This document shows, piece by piece, positions 49,201 through 59,115 of a DNA stretch of 64,000 nt. The translations under genes and the position numbers were made by a program. The DNA is from Vibrio sp. 10N.286.49.B1 (GTDB lineage: Bacteria > Pseudomonadota > Gammaproteobacteria > Enterobacterales > Vibrionaceae): positions 62,001-126,000 of the forward strand of contig NZ_MCUW01000007.1 of assembly GCF_002873335.1 (NCBI RefSeq), in the 5' to 3' direction. The notes beneath the pieces are model-generated. The model was not told where the DNA came from. It made no database searches and saw only the letters and a list, made by a program, of their open reading frames with translations. Position 1 is the first letter of the stretch. The number at the start of each line of letters is the position of its first letter.

Positions 49201-49674
49201 AGATCGTTTCAGGTGTTCGACAAACGCGCGATGATAACGTTTATGTAATAGTCGGTAACGTTCACTGCCAATATAGCTGTCAGAATTCGGCATGATCGCT
49301 GTTTTTACTTGGTCACCAGAGCCAGGAATATATCGCTCTTGCGCATGTTGCTGGGCTTGTTCTATGTCATCTCCTAAGCGCTGGAATGCATTCACAATAC
49401 CGTAGAATCGACCACCGCTGGCATAGGCAAGTTCAGAACGAACAAACCCCATGACTTCTGATTTTTGCGCGTCAAAGTAATCCAATACCTGTTGTTTTTT
49501 TGTGTCGCGCACGGAAACAAGGTGCGTGGTGCTTTGATCGCGAAGATCTTGGCTGTGCGCATTGAGAAAAAACAGGGCAATGATGGTCAATGGGATGAGG
49601 CTGAGCACCAAAAAGGCCATCATCAATGTACTTTGTAGTCGTTTGAATTTTTGTTTTCTATGCAGCTTGAACAT
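46288..49674 (-). CDS. Hybrid sensor histidine kinase / response regulator with unknown C-terminal domain
   Basis: A 1128-residue membrane kinase. Two spans (about 18-38 and 355-374) enclose a periplasmic dCache-like sensor of about 315 residues. Then HAMP (about 375-428), HisKA with H468 in SHELRTPLHGMIG, HATPase (N587 box, DTGHGIP, GAGLGLS), a receiver domain (about 723-840) with D772 in LLLLDIMMPG, a PAS-like region (about 880-960) and a C-terminal 150 residues that I do not recognise (YWEDVTGQSKFVFAEQSGLW, YLDRSTLQTRTLDKYL). No Hpt domain, so a separate phosphotransfer protein is probably used. The signal is unknown. Divergent gaps isolate it. Confidence 0.92.
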   Translation of the reverse strand: MFKLHRKQKFKRLQSTLMMAFLVLSLIPLTIIALFFLNAHSQDLRDQSTTHLVSVRDTKKQQVLDYFDAQKSEVMGFVRSELAYASGGRFYGIVNAFQRLGDDIEQAQQHAQERYIPGSGDQVKTAIMPNSDSYIGSERYRLLHKRYHRAFVEHLKRSDFDDIVLVDLNGNVTYSVYKHGYYGTNLNTGRFSDSILGSTFTHLDQEVTKRRTDNEAYTPVIISDFAAEGEQQFAWLGAPIIQQGYLHSYALFRLPIKGITKLINSGSTPDIRLLLVGNDGKAKMMGLPENNIEQSAQVIQKALSGATQVLSYSNSIEEQYLAAFAPVQFADTTWALVAETPESVAFSSIRQLEKLFVIAMLSAIILVVVASHYLSNFITSPLLKLTWAAERASGGDLEPSIISADRKDEIGRLALSFERMRRSIKDKIELIKSQNQELEQHLIVIKKQNEELQLANKLKDEFLATTSHELRTPLHGMIGIAEAMISGANGPIGANHRYQLNIIVNSGQRLASLVDDLLDYHKMRYGSLAIERSAVSLTGATQLVLNLSQHLLGDKKIRIINQVLEPIPYVSADPQRLEQVLYNLVGNAIKYTNEGKIVLSATAMDDHIRVQVVDTGHGIPAQQLEHIFEPLVQAGHDSGHYRQGAGLGLSISRQLIELMGGSLYVSSQPHVGTTFSFTLPLATQDEIEALTHEPQANHFQVAEQSELALDEEETLPDNPNGPRVLIADDEPVNLRILESFLRLEGYQVALAKDGLEAITQVERDKPDLLLLDIMMPGMSGFEVCETIREDFDHAALPIIMLTALNQPEDRVRGFEVGANDYLSKPFSKQELAARIAAHLQASKAELRRAENQSLKYELKQRALVEASLLETQGRLIEQLDTAPEAILCVNDSRKVQFANQSAALLFKRSVEQLKRSSLDDLIAPKFIQLTQEHYCGDIDIFVEDVRQHINADILTLPEGTGLRSIYIFEQGKNMNVSRVKNLETAIDALSSYAIEGDKAKLQELKELGGEFTRLADKASDEQQSRPELMREVLVDAMTHSLIYWEDVTGQSKFVFAEQSGLWRVYLDRSTLQTRTLDKYLRVETLPKTPRWRTVLSSIEYILEHCHKQGLERDHIIACRDRLQKLLTS

Positions 49675-49983
49675 AAGCGATTCTTAGGCTTTAAGAGAGT
49701 GTTAGATGAGATATCAGTGTGTATCTCATTTTAAGGTTGTCTTAACCTAACCAATCTAAATACTTTTTTTACTTTGGCAAGTAAGTTTAAACTAAAGCGT
49801 GTTGGGTCACTCAAAATTTTATGAGAGGAGATGTGAGGATATTGAATATCAATACCAAAAAATTAAAAGTCTCAAATAAACAGAGCGTTATGATAAGTCG
49901 TGTGATTTTTAGTGTTGAGAGGCTTGTTAGGCAATAAACGCAACATGACGCGTATTGCCTATTCTTTCATCGATTATGATTAC
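49675..49983. other. 309-bp gap between the hybrid kinase and rsmC
   Basis: Contains the kinase promoter region. Near its right end a hairpin (49929-49936 with 49953-49960) lies just 3' of rsmC on the minus strand but lacks a T tract. No ORF is seen. Confidence 0.45.
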
Positions 49984-51006
49984 TTATTTTATAGCGTGGT
50001 ATATCGTGAACTGACGATTTTTTTCTAGCGTTTCACAATGGCCAAATTGACGTTCAATAATAGGTGGATATTTTAAGAAGCTGTTCGCTACTATGACCAT
50101 CTGCCCAGCTCGTTGTAAATGCTTAGGTGCATCTGATAACAACTGCTCGGTGGCTGAGTAGCTGGTGTCTAATCCTGCATGGAAGGGGGGGTTACTGATG
50201 ATAAACTGAAAATCTTGCGGAAGATCTGAATAAACATCAGAGGCCAAAACGTTCCCTTCGAGGCCGTTTGCTAATAAGGTTTGCTTGCTTGATTCAATCG
50301 CAAAGGCATTAATGTCACACATATGTAGCGTGATTGACGGGTAACGCAATGCCATAAACGCACCTAATACTCCTGCGCCACAACCGAAGTCGAGTACCTT
50401 GCCATGCAATGAAGGCAGGTTTTTAAGAAGTAGTTGGCTGCCAATATCAAACTCACCGTGACTAAAGACGCCGGGTAGACTTTTTACGATTAAGTGCTGC
50501 CCATCGAGTTCCACAGGGTAAGACTTGAACCAAGACTGAAGATCAAATGACGTGGGTGCCGAATGGCATTGCCCCCAATAGAAAGAGCAGCGACGTGCTG
50601 AGTCATATTTCTTGATGACGCCATAATCAGCAAACAGTTTTTCAACACTCTTCACTCCAGAGCGATTCTCACCAACTACCACGATCTCAGTGTTTTCTCC
50701 CAATGCAGCCAGCGACATTTCAAGCAGCATTTGAGCTTCAGCTTTGGCTTTTGGCCAGTACATCAGGATAAGATCGGCGTCGATGTGCTTTGGTAATTCA
50801 GCGCCAAAGTGACACGTCAGATTCGGCGATGGATTAAGTTGGCGATAGGTGCAGTAGTTGCTAGTGAAAACGGTGACCTTGTCGCAATGCTGACGTAAAT
50901 CAATAGGGAATTGATCTTCAATTTCACCAATGACCAGCACACGCTTTCCAGCGAAGTATTCAAGCTGTCTTTCTGCAATCTGGCTGGGAGCGATATAATG
51001 CGACAT
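49984..51006 (-). CDS. rsmC: 16S rRNA (guanine(1207)-N(2))-methyltransferase
   Basis: Methylates G1207 of 16S rRNA with S-adenosylmethionine. The 340 residues comprise two related methyltransferase-like domains; the second is active, with [16 protein letters not shown] (about 208-223) and the catalytic SNPPFH (about 271-276). E. coli RsmC has the same length and build. It follows the AI-2E permease after a terminator-like hairpin. Confidence 0.95.
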   Translation of the reverse strand: MSHYIAPSQIAERQLEYFAGKRVLVIGEIEDQFPIDLRQHCDKVTVFTSNYCTYRQLNPSPNLTCHFGAELPKHIDADLILMYWPKAKAEAQMLLEMSLAALGENTEIVVVGENRSGVKSVEKLFADYGVIKKYDSARRCSFYWGQCHSAPTSFDLQSWFKSYPVELDGQHLIVKSLPGVFSHGEFDIGSQLLLKNLPSLHGKVLDFGCGAGVLGAFMALRYPSITLHMCDINAFAIESSKQTLLANGLEGNVLASDVYSDLPQDFQFIISNPPFHAGLDTSYSATEQLLSDAPKHLQRAGQMVIVANSFLKYPPIIERQFGHCETLEKNRQFTIYHAIK

Positions 51007-51028
51007 GTTTGGCGTCTCTTAGGAGCAT

Positions 51029-51062
51029 AAAAAGGACGGGGATTCTCTCATAAACCCCATCC
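51029..51062 (-). terminator. Terminator between the AI-2E permease and rsmC
   Basis: On the minus strand GGATGGGG (51055-51062) pairs with CCCCGTCC (51034-51041, one G-T pair) and five T follow (51029-51033). It stands only 23 bases before the rsmC start, so it could also act as an attenuator of rsmC. Confidence 0.7.
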
Positions 51063-51075
51063 GTAAAAAAGCATT

Positions 51076-52161
51076 CTAACTGTTATCTTGGCTATCTAAG
51101 AAGTCTTTAAACTCTTCTTCATACATATTAAAAAGTACGATGGTGATAGCAAAAATGATGGGGCCGTAGATAAGGCCAATCAACCCAAAGAGATGGATGC
51201 CACCGAGTAGGGAGAAAAATATCATTAGCGTATTCATCCCAGCACTGCCTTGCATCAGCAATGGTCTAAGGACGTTATCAATAGAACCAACGACGGCAAT
51301 GCTCCAAATCGCTAAGAACATCCCCCACTGGGTCTCACCAGTAAGCAGTAAGTATGCAGTTGCGGGAATCCAAATTAGAGCCGTTCCTACCACAGGGATA
51401 AAGGAAGCAAATCCCATCATAGTGCCCCAGAATAAGCCTGGAAATCCCGCCAACCACATGCCAAACCCGCCAGCAAAACCTTGCGCAATAGCTGTCAAAA
51501 ACGAACCCATTACCGCGGATTTTGAAACCTGTTCAATCTCATTAAGTAGTCGGTCTTCTTGGGTGCGAGAAAACGGCAGGATATGACGAATAGCGGCAAT
51601 GATTTTGTCGTTGTCACGAAGCAAAAAGAACAAGACAAACAGCATTAAAAAGAAATTCATCAAAAAGCTCGTCGCGTCACCCAGTATTTTGGCACTGATG
51701 GCAACAAGATTAGAGCCCAGTGAGGTGGCAAACTCAGCCGCTTTCTTGGCGATGTCTTGTGGGTCGATCTTATCAAACGGTAGGTAGTCATTGACCAAGG
51801 CAAGCCCTTTAACGACCCAAGGATGACTAAATACCTCTTGAATGCCACCACCCGTTACCCATTGGTACAGGTTTTGTGAGAAAACCGACCCTTGCTGCAC
51901 GATGGCGCTAAATACCAACATTAATGGCATGACAATAATAAAAGTCAAAATGGTACAAGACAGCAGAGCGACAATGTTACTGTGATTGGGTAGTTTACGG
52001 TCTAACCAGTCGTGGATTGGGAACATCAATAACGATAAAATAAACGCCATTACGATTGAATTGATATAGGGTTCGACAAGCAAATAACAGGCAAAACCCG
52101 TAAAAAGCAACGCGATAATTAGGACCCAGTGGCTTGCAGTAACATTCATTTTCGTTTTCAC
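51076..52161 (-). CDS. AI-2E family transporter (UPF0118, YdiK-like)
   Basis: A 361-residue inner-membrane protein with about seven to eight spans and the late GGIHLFGLIGLIYGPII signature of the AI-2 exporter-like family. Some members export autoinducer-2 and others Na+(Li+)/H+; the substrate here is not known. The start is a GTG at 52161 with AAGGA eight bases before; an ATG at 52149 is also in frame. Confidence 0.88.
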   Translation of the reverse strand: MKTKMNVTASHWVLIIALLFTGFACYLLVEPYINSIVMAFILSLLMFPIHDWLDRKLPNHSNIVALLSCTILTFIIVMPLMLVFSAIVQQGSVFSQNLYQWVTGGGIQEVFSHPWVVKGLALVNDYLPFDKIDPQDIAKKAAEFATSLGSNLVAISAKILGDATSFLMNFFLMLFVLFFLLRDNDKIIAAIRHILPFSRTQEDRLLNEIEQVSKSAVMGSFLTAIAQGFAGGFGMWLAGFPGLFWGTMMGFASFIPVVGTALIWIPATAYLLLTGETQWGMFLAIWSIAVVGSIDNVLRPLLMQGSAGMNTLMIFFSLLGGIHLFGLIGLIYGPIIFAITIVLFNMYEEEFKDFLDSQDNS

Positions 52162-52408
52162 GATCGATCCTTTTCGAGTGAATCTGCGCTAAGACCATGT
52201 GCGACTTTAACGGTGGGCACCATGGAATAGAGTAGGGTGTTAAATTAGGTTGAGCGTAACATTTCATTTTGAGCGTAGTATCTAGTTTATAGTCGGTTGG
52301 CAAAGTTTGCTATTAGAGATGTGGCAACCGATTGAATCCTATAATGGACGTAATATATTGAGTGATCAATTTTAATTCGTATTCACAGTTTTGATGACAG
52401 GGGAGAGT

Positions 52409-52531
52409 ATGGGGTGTTGCAATAACAAAGGTGATTGTCAATCTACGGTTAAAGCGAGGCGGTCAATCCCTTGGTTTTCGCTGATGATCACAGCGATTAT
52501 CGTGCTGGTTGTTTTTTACTGGCAGGCATAA
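52409..52531 (+). CDS. Predicted 40-residue Cys-rich single-span membrane protein
   Basis: An ATG behind GGGGAGAG opens a 40-codon frame: a cysteine cluster (MGCCNNKGDCQS, C3, C4, C10), a basic patch (KARRS) and one hydrophobic span (about 21-38, PWFSLMITAIIVLVVFYW), ending QA directly at a strong terminator. The basic patch predicts the cysteines in the cytosol. I do not recognise the family. Ribosome site, composition and exactly placed terminator support a real gene between the AI-2E permease and hemL. Confidence 0.6.
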   Translation: MGCCNNKGDCQSTVKARRSIPWFSLMITAIIVLVVFYWQA

Positions 52532-52556
52532 AAAAGGGCTGAAAGTCAGCCCTTTT
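52532..52556. terminator. Bidirectional terminator
   Basis: Stem AAAAGGGCTGA (52532-52542), loop AAG, TCAGCCCTTTT (52546-52556). Ends the mini ORF on plus and hemL on minus. Confidence 0.9.
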
Positions 52557-52578
52557 GGAATACTTAGTGTTAGAGGAT

Positions 52579-53871
52579 TTATGCTTCGTTAGCTAACATC
52601 GCAAAACAGCGATCAGCGGCTTCAAGCGTTGCCTCAATTTCTTTAGATCCATGAGCGAGTGACAGGAAGCTCGCTTCGAATGCTGACGGTGCTAGGTACA
52701 CACCATGATCGAGCATCATGTGGAAAAAACGCTTAAAGCGTTCGACATCACACTTGGTGACGTCTTCGTAACACGTTACGCTTTCTTGATCGGTAAAGAA
52801 AAAGCCAAACATGCCACCCACTTGATTGACCACCAATGGGATACCACGCTCGTCGGCTAGTGCTTTAAACCCATCAGCAAGTTGTTTGGTTTTATTGGCT
52901 AGGCGTTGTTCGTTACCTTCTTCAGAAAGTACGGTTAGGCAAGCGTAGCCTGCTGCCATCGCAATAGGGTTACCTGAGAGTGTACCTGCTTGATAAACAG
53001 GGCCAGTCGGCGCAACGTATTGCATGACTTCTTTGCGACCGCCAAATGCGCCAACAGGCATACCACCACCGATAACTTTACCCAATGTTGTTAGGTCCGG
53101 TTTGATGTTGTAATACGCTTGAGCGCCACCTTGAGCAACACGGAATCCCGTCATGACTTCATCAAAGATAAGCAGGGCGCCTTCTTCGTCACAAATCTGA
53201 CGAAGGCCTTCATGAAACCCTTCGACTGGAGGGATACAGTTCATGTTGCCAGCGACAGGCTCAACAATGATACAGGCAATCTCACCTTTGTTTGCAGCAA
53301 ACAAAGCTTTAACCGACTCAAGGTCATTAAACGTAGCGGTAAGCGTATACTTAGCAAAATCAGCAGGCACGCCTGGAGAACTAGGTTGACCAAGAGTTAA
53401 TGCACCTGAGCCTGCTTTTACCAGAAGACTATCGGCGTGGCCATGATAACAGCCTTCAAATTTCATTATTTTGTCGCGACCAGTGTAACCTCGAGCTAGG
53501 CGAATCGCGCTCATTGTTGCTTCAGTACCTGAGCTCACCATGCGAAGTTGTTCCATGGATGGAACGAGCTTTCGTACCAACTCCGCCATGTTGATTTCCA
53601 TCTCAGTCGGAGCACCAAAGCTTAGGCCTCGCTGCGCAGCGTCGATGACTGCCTTACGAATGGCGGCATGGTTGTGGCCAAGGATCATTGGTCCCCATGA
53701 GCCGACGTAGTCGATGTATGCTCTACCATCAGCATCAAAAATCAAAGGACCATCGGCACGTTCCACAAATATTGGTGAACCACCAACACCGTTGAAGGCA
53801 CGAACGGGCGAGTTAACGCCTCCAGGGATAGTCTCTTGCGCTTTTTGATACAGCTCTGCTGATTTGGTCAT
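52579..53871 (-). CDS. hemL: Glutamate-1-semialdehyde 2,1-aminomutase
   Basis: Makes 5-aminolevulinate for tetrapyrroles with PLP. The 430 residues contain [21 protein letters not shown] and the PLP-lysine motif [18 protein letters not shown]. The ATG at 53871 is chosen (AGAGGA seven bases before, [12 protein letters not shown] typical); the frame is open to 53925. Opposite to erpA. Confidence 0.97.
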   Translation of the reverse strand: MTKSAELYQKAQETIPGGVNSPVRAFNGVGGSPIFVERADGPLIFDADGRAYIDYVGSWGPMILGHNHAAIRKAVIDAAQRGLSFGAPTEMEINMAELVRKLVPSMEQLRMVSSGTEATMSAIRLARGYTGRDKIMKFEGCYHGHADSLLVKAGSGALTLGQPSSPGVPADFAKYTLTATFNDLESVKALFAANKGEIACIIVEPVAGNMNCIPPVEGFHEGLRQICDEEGALLIFDEVMTGFRVAQGGAQAYYNIKPDLTTLGKVIGGGMPVGAFGGRKEVMQYVAPTGPVYQAGTLSGNPIAMAAGYACLTVLSEEGNEQRLANKTKQLADGFKALADERGIPLVVNQVGGMFGFFFTDQESVTCYEDVTKCDVERFKRFFHMMLDHGVYLAPSAFEASFLSLAHGSKEIEATLEAADRCFAMLANEA

Positions 53872-54169
53872 GGAGAATTCCTCTTTGCTTATTCGGACCA
53901 AGTGAGCAGCATTGTACATACCCACACAGAATCTAGTAGTGTTTTGAGCACATTTTCGTAAATTGCATCGAGTAATCTAAGTAATATGAATTTGGATCTG
54001 TCTAATACTTGAACGAAGCACTCAGGTATTAGATAATCCCTCCAATACAATTAATATTATTTGTTTACTCATCATTTTGGTGAGTCGTTTTTTATCTTCG
54101 TAGGGGATGCGAGACCACTGAGTATCGGTGGTGCGCTTGAATTGCGAATGAGTAGCAAGAGAGGTTCCT

Positions 54170-54511
54170 ATGAGTGATGCAGCTATTCCTTTAAATTTTT
54201 CTGATGCCGCGGCAACGCGAGTCAATACACTGATTTCAGAAGAAGAAAACCCAGAATTGAAACTACGCGTTTACATTACGGGTGGTGGCTGTAGTGGTTT
54301 TCAGTATGGCTTTACCTTTGATGAAAGCGTTAATGATGGCGATACGACGATTGAAAAGTGTGGTGTGACATTGGTGGTTGACCCAATGAGCCTACAATAT
54401 CTTATCGGTGGCACCGTCGATTACACGGAAGGATTAGAAGGGGCTCGGTTCTTTATCGACAACCCGAATGCGACCACGACATGTGGTTGTGGCGCTTCTT
54501 TCAGCGTGTAA
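54170..54511 (+). CDS. erpA: Iron-sulfur cluster insertion protein ErpA
   Basis: A-type carrier that delivers 4Fe-4S clusters, for instance to isoprenoid enzymes. The 113 residues have the three conserved cysteines: [13 protein letters not shown] and the C-terminal [17 protein letters not shown] precedes the ATG. A terminator follows. Confidence 0.98.
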   Translation: MSDAAIPLNFSDAAATRVNTLISEEENPELKLRVYITGGGCSGFQYGFTFDESVNDGDTTIEKCGVTLVVDPMSLQYLIGGTVDYTEGLEGARFFIDNPNATTTCGCGASFSV

Positions 54512-54518
54512 ATAAAAT

Positions 54519-54554
54519 AAAAAAGAGGCGAATGAGAAGTTCGCCTCTTTTTTT
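54519..54554 (+). terminator. Terminator of erpA
   Basis: Stem GAGGCGAA (54525-54532) with TTCGCCTC (54540-54547), then seven T. Confidence 0.95.
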
Positions 54555-54757
54555 GTCACGAATTCGCAACAAAATAAGACAAAACAAGGTAGTGTTAACG
54601 CTCTACTTCTTGTCTCGATGAGCGTATCGCGTGCATCGGCACATTGAGCTGTAGGATATTGCTCAATGTTGAATACTCTTTTGGAGTGTTTACCGCTTAG
54701 TTGACTGAAGGCATAAAAACCCAGTCGGCAGAGGCGCACTATTATAAGGATATATCT

Positions 54758-55870
54758 ATGCCATCGACTCAATCTGGCAACTACTTTTCAAGACGTCCTT
54801 GGCTCATCTCTATATTGCTTGTTTTAATCCTGTCCGTTTGGTTGGGTCTAGGCGCAATAAAGGCAGAAGAGGGAACATCCACTGCTGCTCCCGAAGCAGC
54901 ACCACTTGCTCGTGTGGTTTTCCAATCCTTTATCGCTGAAAATATTGAAAAGAAGATTGACTTATATGGCCGAACCGCCGCGGATCGAACGGCTAATCTT
55001 GGCGCTGAAATTGCCGGTAAAATTATCGGTCTAAGTGTTAAGAAAGGCGATAGTGTTAAGGTTGGCCAACCCATAGCGCAAATTGACAAAGGTGACCTGC
55101 CGATCCAGCTTGAACGAGCTCAAGCCATGCTTAATGTTCGTCAGCAAGAATTTAATGCTTCTAAGTCTTTGAAGAGCCGAGGCTTACAAGGTGAGGTCGC
55201 GTATTCAACCGCAGCGGCTAACCTGACTGAAGCAAAGGCAATGGTGGGGGCCGCAAAGCTGGCCTTAAGGAACACGCTGGTTAAGGCGCCGTTTACCGGT
55301 ATTGTTGACAGCATTGATATCGAACTCGGCGATTTTGTCTCAGTCGGCGATCCTGTCGCGATGATGATTGATTTAAGTGTGCTCGTGATTGAGGCTGATG
55401 TGAGCGAGCGTCATATTCAAAGTTTGTCGGTTGATCAAACCTCGACCATTCGTTTTATCGATGGGCAAAAAGTAACGGGTACGCTGCGCTATATCTCAAG
55501 GGTCTCCTCACTTTCTACTAATACCTTTCCTATCGAGATAGAGGTCCCTAACCCTAATCAACGTATTCCTGCCGGTGTGAGTGCAGAAGTTGAACTGGCG
55601 CTAGAAGATAATCTGGCGATAAAAATTACCCCAGCTATGTTGGCGTTAGACGAGAGCGGCAATCTTGGTGTTAAGACTCTCCAGCAAGAGAAAGTCGTTT
55701 TTGTGCCTATACAACTGGTCAAGGCTGAGCAGGACGGGGTCTGGTTAACAGGGTTAGGTGAAAGCGTCGATATTATCGTGCTAGGACAAGGCTTTGTTCG
55801 TGACGGAGACTTTGTTGAGGCGATCAGCGTTGACCAAGCAAATAGAATTGCTCAGCAAGCTGATAATTAG
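54758..55870 (+). CDS. RND efflux periplasmic adaptor (membrane-fusion protein)
   Basis: A 370-residue membrane-fusion protein: N-terminal anchor (WLISILLVLILSVWLGLGAI), barrel-sandwich halves (GRTAADRTANLGAEIAGKII and VKAPFTGIVDSIDIELGDFV) around a short helical hairpin, and a beta-barrel domain. It links the RND pump at 55882 with an outer-membrane TolC-like channel, which is not encoded here. The ATG at 54758 has AAGGA upstream; the frame is open to 54701. Vibrio carries several such pairs, so no specific name is given. Confidence 0.92.
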   Translation: MPSTQSGNYFSRRPWLISILLVLILSVWLGLGAIKAEEGTSTAAPEAAPLARVVFQSFIAENIEKKIDLYGRTAADRTANLGAEIAGKIIGLSVKKGDSVKVGQPIAQIDKGDLPIQLERAQAMLNVRQQEFNASKSLKSRGLQGEVAYSTAAANLTEAKAMVGAAKLALRNTLVKAPFTGIVDSIDIELGDFVSVGDPVAMMIDLSVLVIEADVSERHIQSLSVDQTSTIRFIDGQKVTGTLRYISRVSSLSTNTFPIEIEVPNPNQRIPAGVSAEVELALEDNLAIKITPAMLALDESGNLGVKTLQQEKVVFVPIQLVKAEQDGVWLTGLGESVDIIVLGQGFVRDGDFVEAISVDQANRIAQQADN

Positions 55871-55881
55871 GGGGAAGACGC

Positions 55882-58800
55882 ATGAATGCTTTGATTGATG
55901 CGGCACTGTCCCGTTCTCGAACGATGATCAGTTTGCTTGTTCTGATCCTAATTGCGGGCGTGGTGACATACAATACGATTCCCAAGGAATCGAGCCCTGA
56001 TATTACTATCCCTATCATTTATGTCTCTGTTGGGCATCAGGGTATCTCCCCAGGTGACAGTGAGCGCCTATTGGTTCGTCCGCTAGAAAAAGAGCTGCGC
56101 TCCATTGAGGGTGTGAAGGAAATGACGGCAACGGCCTCTGAGGGGCATGCCTCCGTTACGCTTGAATTTAATGTGGGTGTCGACCTTACCCAGGCGATGG
56201 CTGACGTTCGTGATGCGGTAGACTTAGCTAAACCGAAGCTGCCTGATGACAGTGACGAGCCAACGGTCAATGAAGTGACGTTTGCCTCTCAACAACCCGT
56301 ATTATCTGTCGTGCTCTATGGATCGGTACCTGAGCGCACTATTGTGCAAATCGCCCGCCAGCTGCGTGATAAGCTTGAAAGTTACCGACAGGTATTAGAG
56401 GTGGATATCGCAGGTGATCGTGATGATATCGTTGAGATTGTCGTCGACCCACTGTTGATGGAAAGCTATGGGTTGGATCAAGGTGATATCTATAACCTGA
56501 TTGCGTTGAATAACCGCGTAGTCGCAGCCGGATTCGTTGATACTGGCTATGGTCGATTCTCGGTTAAAGTTCCATCCGTATTCGAAACGCTCAAAGATGT
56601 TCTCGAGCTACCAGTAAAGGTTGATGGCAAACAGGTCATTACCTTTGGTGACGTCGCAACGGTGCGTCGAGCATTTAGAGATCCAGATAGCTTTGCGCGA
56701 CTCGATGGGGAATCGGCCGTTGTTTTGGATATCAAAAAGCGCGCGGGTGAGAATATCATTGAGACGGTCGCCTTGGTCAAAGAAGTGATGCATCAGGCAT
56801 CTCTGTTACCCGAGTGGCCAAATAATCTTCAGGTTAGATACACCAAGGATGAATCAAAAGATGTGAAGATCATGCTTAATGATCTGCAAAACAATGTGCT
56901 ATCAGCGATTATTTTAGTCGTCATTGTTATCATCGCGATCCTTGGTATGCGTACCGCGATGTTAGTGGGCGTATCCATTCCTGGCTCATTTCTTACCGGT
57001 TTACTTGTGCTGTCTGTCTTCGGTTTGACGGTCAACATTATTGTCTTATTTTCACTGATTATGGCTGTTGGAATGCTGGTGGATGGCGCTATTGTTGTGA
57101 CGGAATTCGCCGACCGACGAATGCAAGAAGGCACGCCAAGAAAAGAAGCCTATGCGGATGCAGCCAAGCGCATGGCTTGGCCTATTACCGCTTCCACGGC
57201 GACAACGTTGGCAGCATTTGCTCCTTTATTATTCTGGCCGGATACCACGGGCGAGTTTATGAAATTCCTCCCGTTAACCTTGATCGCGACCTTGACCGCA
57301 TCATTAGTAATGGCGTTGTTATTTGTTCCTGTTCTTGGAGGCCTGTTTGGTAAGCCTCAATATGTTTCCAGCGCGCAGCAAGCCAAGATGGTGGCGTTAC
57401 ATGACGGTGAATTTGATAAAGCAACCGGCATTACCAAGCTCTATTATCAGACCCTTGCGGTGGCTATTGAGCATCCACTTAAAATATTGATGTTGGCGAT
57501 TTTTATCGCGATAGGGGTTGGCGTCACGTACAACAAAGCGGGCTTAGGGGCTGAATTTTTCCCTGAGGTTGACCCCCCTTATTTTAATGTCAAGGTGCGC
57601 TCTCACGGTGACTTGTCGATCAATGAAAAAGACCAAGTCATGAGTGTGGTGGAAAAAGTCATGCTCAATCATGATGAGTTTGAGAGTGTGTACACAAAAA
57701 CGGGGGGCGAGAGTGAGATCGGCAACATCCAGATCACCCCTGTTGATTGGCAAGACAGGCGTCGTGTTAACGTTATTATTGAAGAACTCAAGCAAACAAC
57801 CGACCAATTTGCTGGCGTGGAAATCGAATACAAATTTCCAGACGCAGGGCCACCTGTCGAGCATGATTTAGTGGTTGAGCTTTCGGCGCGTTTCCCTGAG
57901 CGATTGGATGAAGCCGCGAAAATAGTTAGGCGCTGGGCAGACAGTAGCCATAAGTTAACTAATATCAGCGACTCGTCTAGCAAACCAGGCATAGATTGGC
58001 AGATTGATATCCGTCGAGACGATGCTGCTCGATTTGGTGCTGATGCGAGCCTTGTTGGGAACACCGTACAATTTGTTACCAACGGCCTGAAAATTGGCGA
58101 TTACTTACCGGATGATTCGACGGAAGAAGTGGACATTTTGGTGCGTTTTCCTAATGACAAACGGGACATTGGTCGTTTTGATGAACTACGTGTCAAAACC
58201 CCTGTCGGTTTAGTGCCTATTACTAACTTTGCCGAGATTACACCACAACCTAAACAAGATACGATCGAGCGGCTTGATGGTATTCGAATCATTAATGTTA
58301 AAGCGGATATGGCAGAGGGCTTTAACCTTGCTATTGAGTTGCCGGCATTCCAGCAATCACTTGATGCGCTTGAGCTTCCTACGGGCATTGACGTTAGGAT
58401 TCGTGGCCAAAATGAAGAGCAGAAGAACTCGTCTGAATTTCTGCAAAGTGCCTTCTTGGTCGCATTGGCGGTCATGGCGCTTATCTTGATCACGCAATTC
58501 AACAGTTTCTACCAGGCGTTTTTGATTCTAAGTGCGGTGATTTTCTCTACGGTTGGCGTTTTTGCTGGCTTGCTGATTTTCCAACGCCCGTTCGGGATCA
58601 TCATGTCAGGTATCGGTGTGATCGCGTTAGCAGGGATCGTGGTTAACAACAATATCGTACTTATCGACACTTACAATCAATTGCTCAAGCGAGGCTTGGA
58701 TAAACGAGAAGCGATTTTGAGAACAGGGGTTCAGCGTTTAAGACCGGTATTATTAACCACAGTGACAACGATCTTGGGGTTGATGCCAATGGTGCTAGAA

Positions 58801-59064
58801 ATGAACATTGATCTCATTAACCAAAAGATAGAGTTTGGGGCTCCAAGCACACAATGGTGGTCTCAACTTGCAACGGCGATTGCTGGAGGCTTGGCGTTTG
58901 CGACGGTGTTAACCTTGGTGCTTACGCCTTGTTTATTAATGCTTGGCAAAAATGTACACAGTGCAACCACCTCAGAGCCCAAGCGCTGGAAGTTTTGGCG
59001 TAAAAAGCCCCAAAATACGCCAACAGCCGTGACTCCACCAACGATAGATCCAACCTCTGAGTAA
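55882..59064 (+). CDS. RND-family efflux pump permease
   Basis: A 1060-residue inner-membrane proton/drug antiporter with the 12-span RND layout: TM1, a large periplasmic loop, TM2-6 (LFSLIMAVGMLVDGAIVVTEF contains the proton-relay Asp region), TM7, a second loop and TM8-12 (GVIALAGIVVNNNIVLIDTYN). Eleven bases after the adaptor gene. The C-terminal tail is Lys/Trp/Pro-rich and unusual in length. Exported compounds cannot be read from sequence. Confidence 0.95.
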   Translation: MNALIDAALSRSRTMISLLVLILIAGVVTYNTIPKESSPDITIPIIYVSVGHQGISPGDSERLLVRPLEKELRSIEGVKEMTATASEGHASVTLEFNVGVDLTQAMADVRDAVDLAKPKLPDDSDEPTVNEVTFASQQPVLSVVLYGSVPERTIVQIARQLRDKLESYRQVLEVDIAGDRDDIVEIVVDPLLMESYGLDQGDIYNLIALNNRVVAAGFVDTGYGRFSVKVPSVFETLKDVLELPVKVDGKQVITFGDVATVRRAFRDPDSFARLDGESAVVLDIKKRAGENIIETVALVKEVMHQASLLPEWPNNLQVRYTKDESKDVKIMLNDLQNNVLSAIILVVIVIIAILGMRTAMLVGVSIPGSFLTGLLVLSVFGLTVNIIVLFSLIMAVGMLVDGAIVVTEFADRRMQEGTPRKEAYADAAKRMAWPITASTATTLAAFAPLLFWPDTTGEFMKFLPLTLIATLTASLVMALLFVPVLGGLFGKPQYVSSAQQAKMVALHDGEFDKATGITKLYYQTLAVAIEHPLKILMLAIFIAIGVGVTYNKAGLGAEFFPEVDPPYFNVKVRSHGDLSINEKDQVMSVVEKVMLNHDEFESVYTKTGGESEIGNIQITPVDWQDRRRVNVIIEELKQTTDQFAGVEIEYKFPDAGPPVEHDLVVELSARFPERLDEAAKIVRRWADSSHKLTNISDSSSKPGIDWQIDIRRDDAARFGADASLVGNTVQFVTNGLKIGDYLPDDSTEEVDILVRFPNDKRDIGRFDELRVKTPVGLVPITNFAEITPQPKQDTIERLDGIRIINVKADMAEGFNLAIELPAFQQSLDALELPTGIDVRIRGQNEEQKNSSEFLQSAFLVALAVMALILITQFNSFYQAFLILSAVIFSTVGVFAGLLIFQRPFGIIMSGIGVIALAGIVVNNNIVLIDTYNQLLKRGLDKREAILRTGVQRLRPVLLTTVTTILGLMPMVLEMNIDLINQKIEFGAPSTQWWSQLATAIAGGLAFATVLTLVLTPCLLMLGKNVHSATTSEPKRWKFWRKKPQNTPTAVTPPTIDPTSE

Positions 59065-59092
59065 GCGGCGTTAAATGATGATGTCATAAACT

Positions 59093-59115
59093 AGGCCCCG
59101 TAAGGGGTCTTTTTT
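59093..59115 (+). terminator. Terminator of the RND operon
   Basis: Seven-pair stem around loop GTAA (one G-T pair), then six T. Confidence 0.85.
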
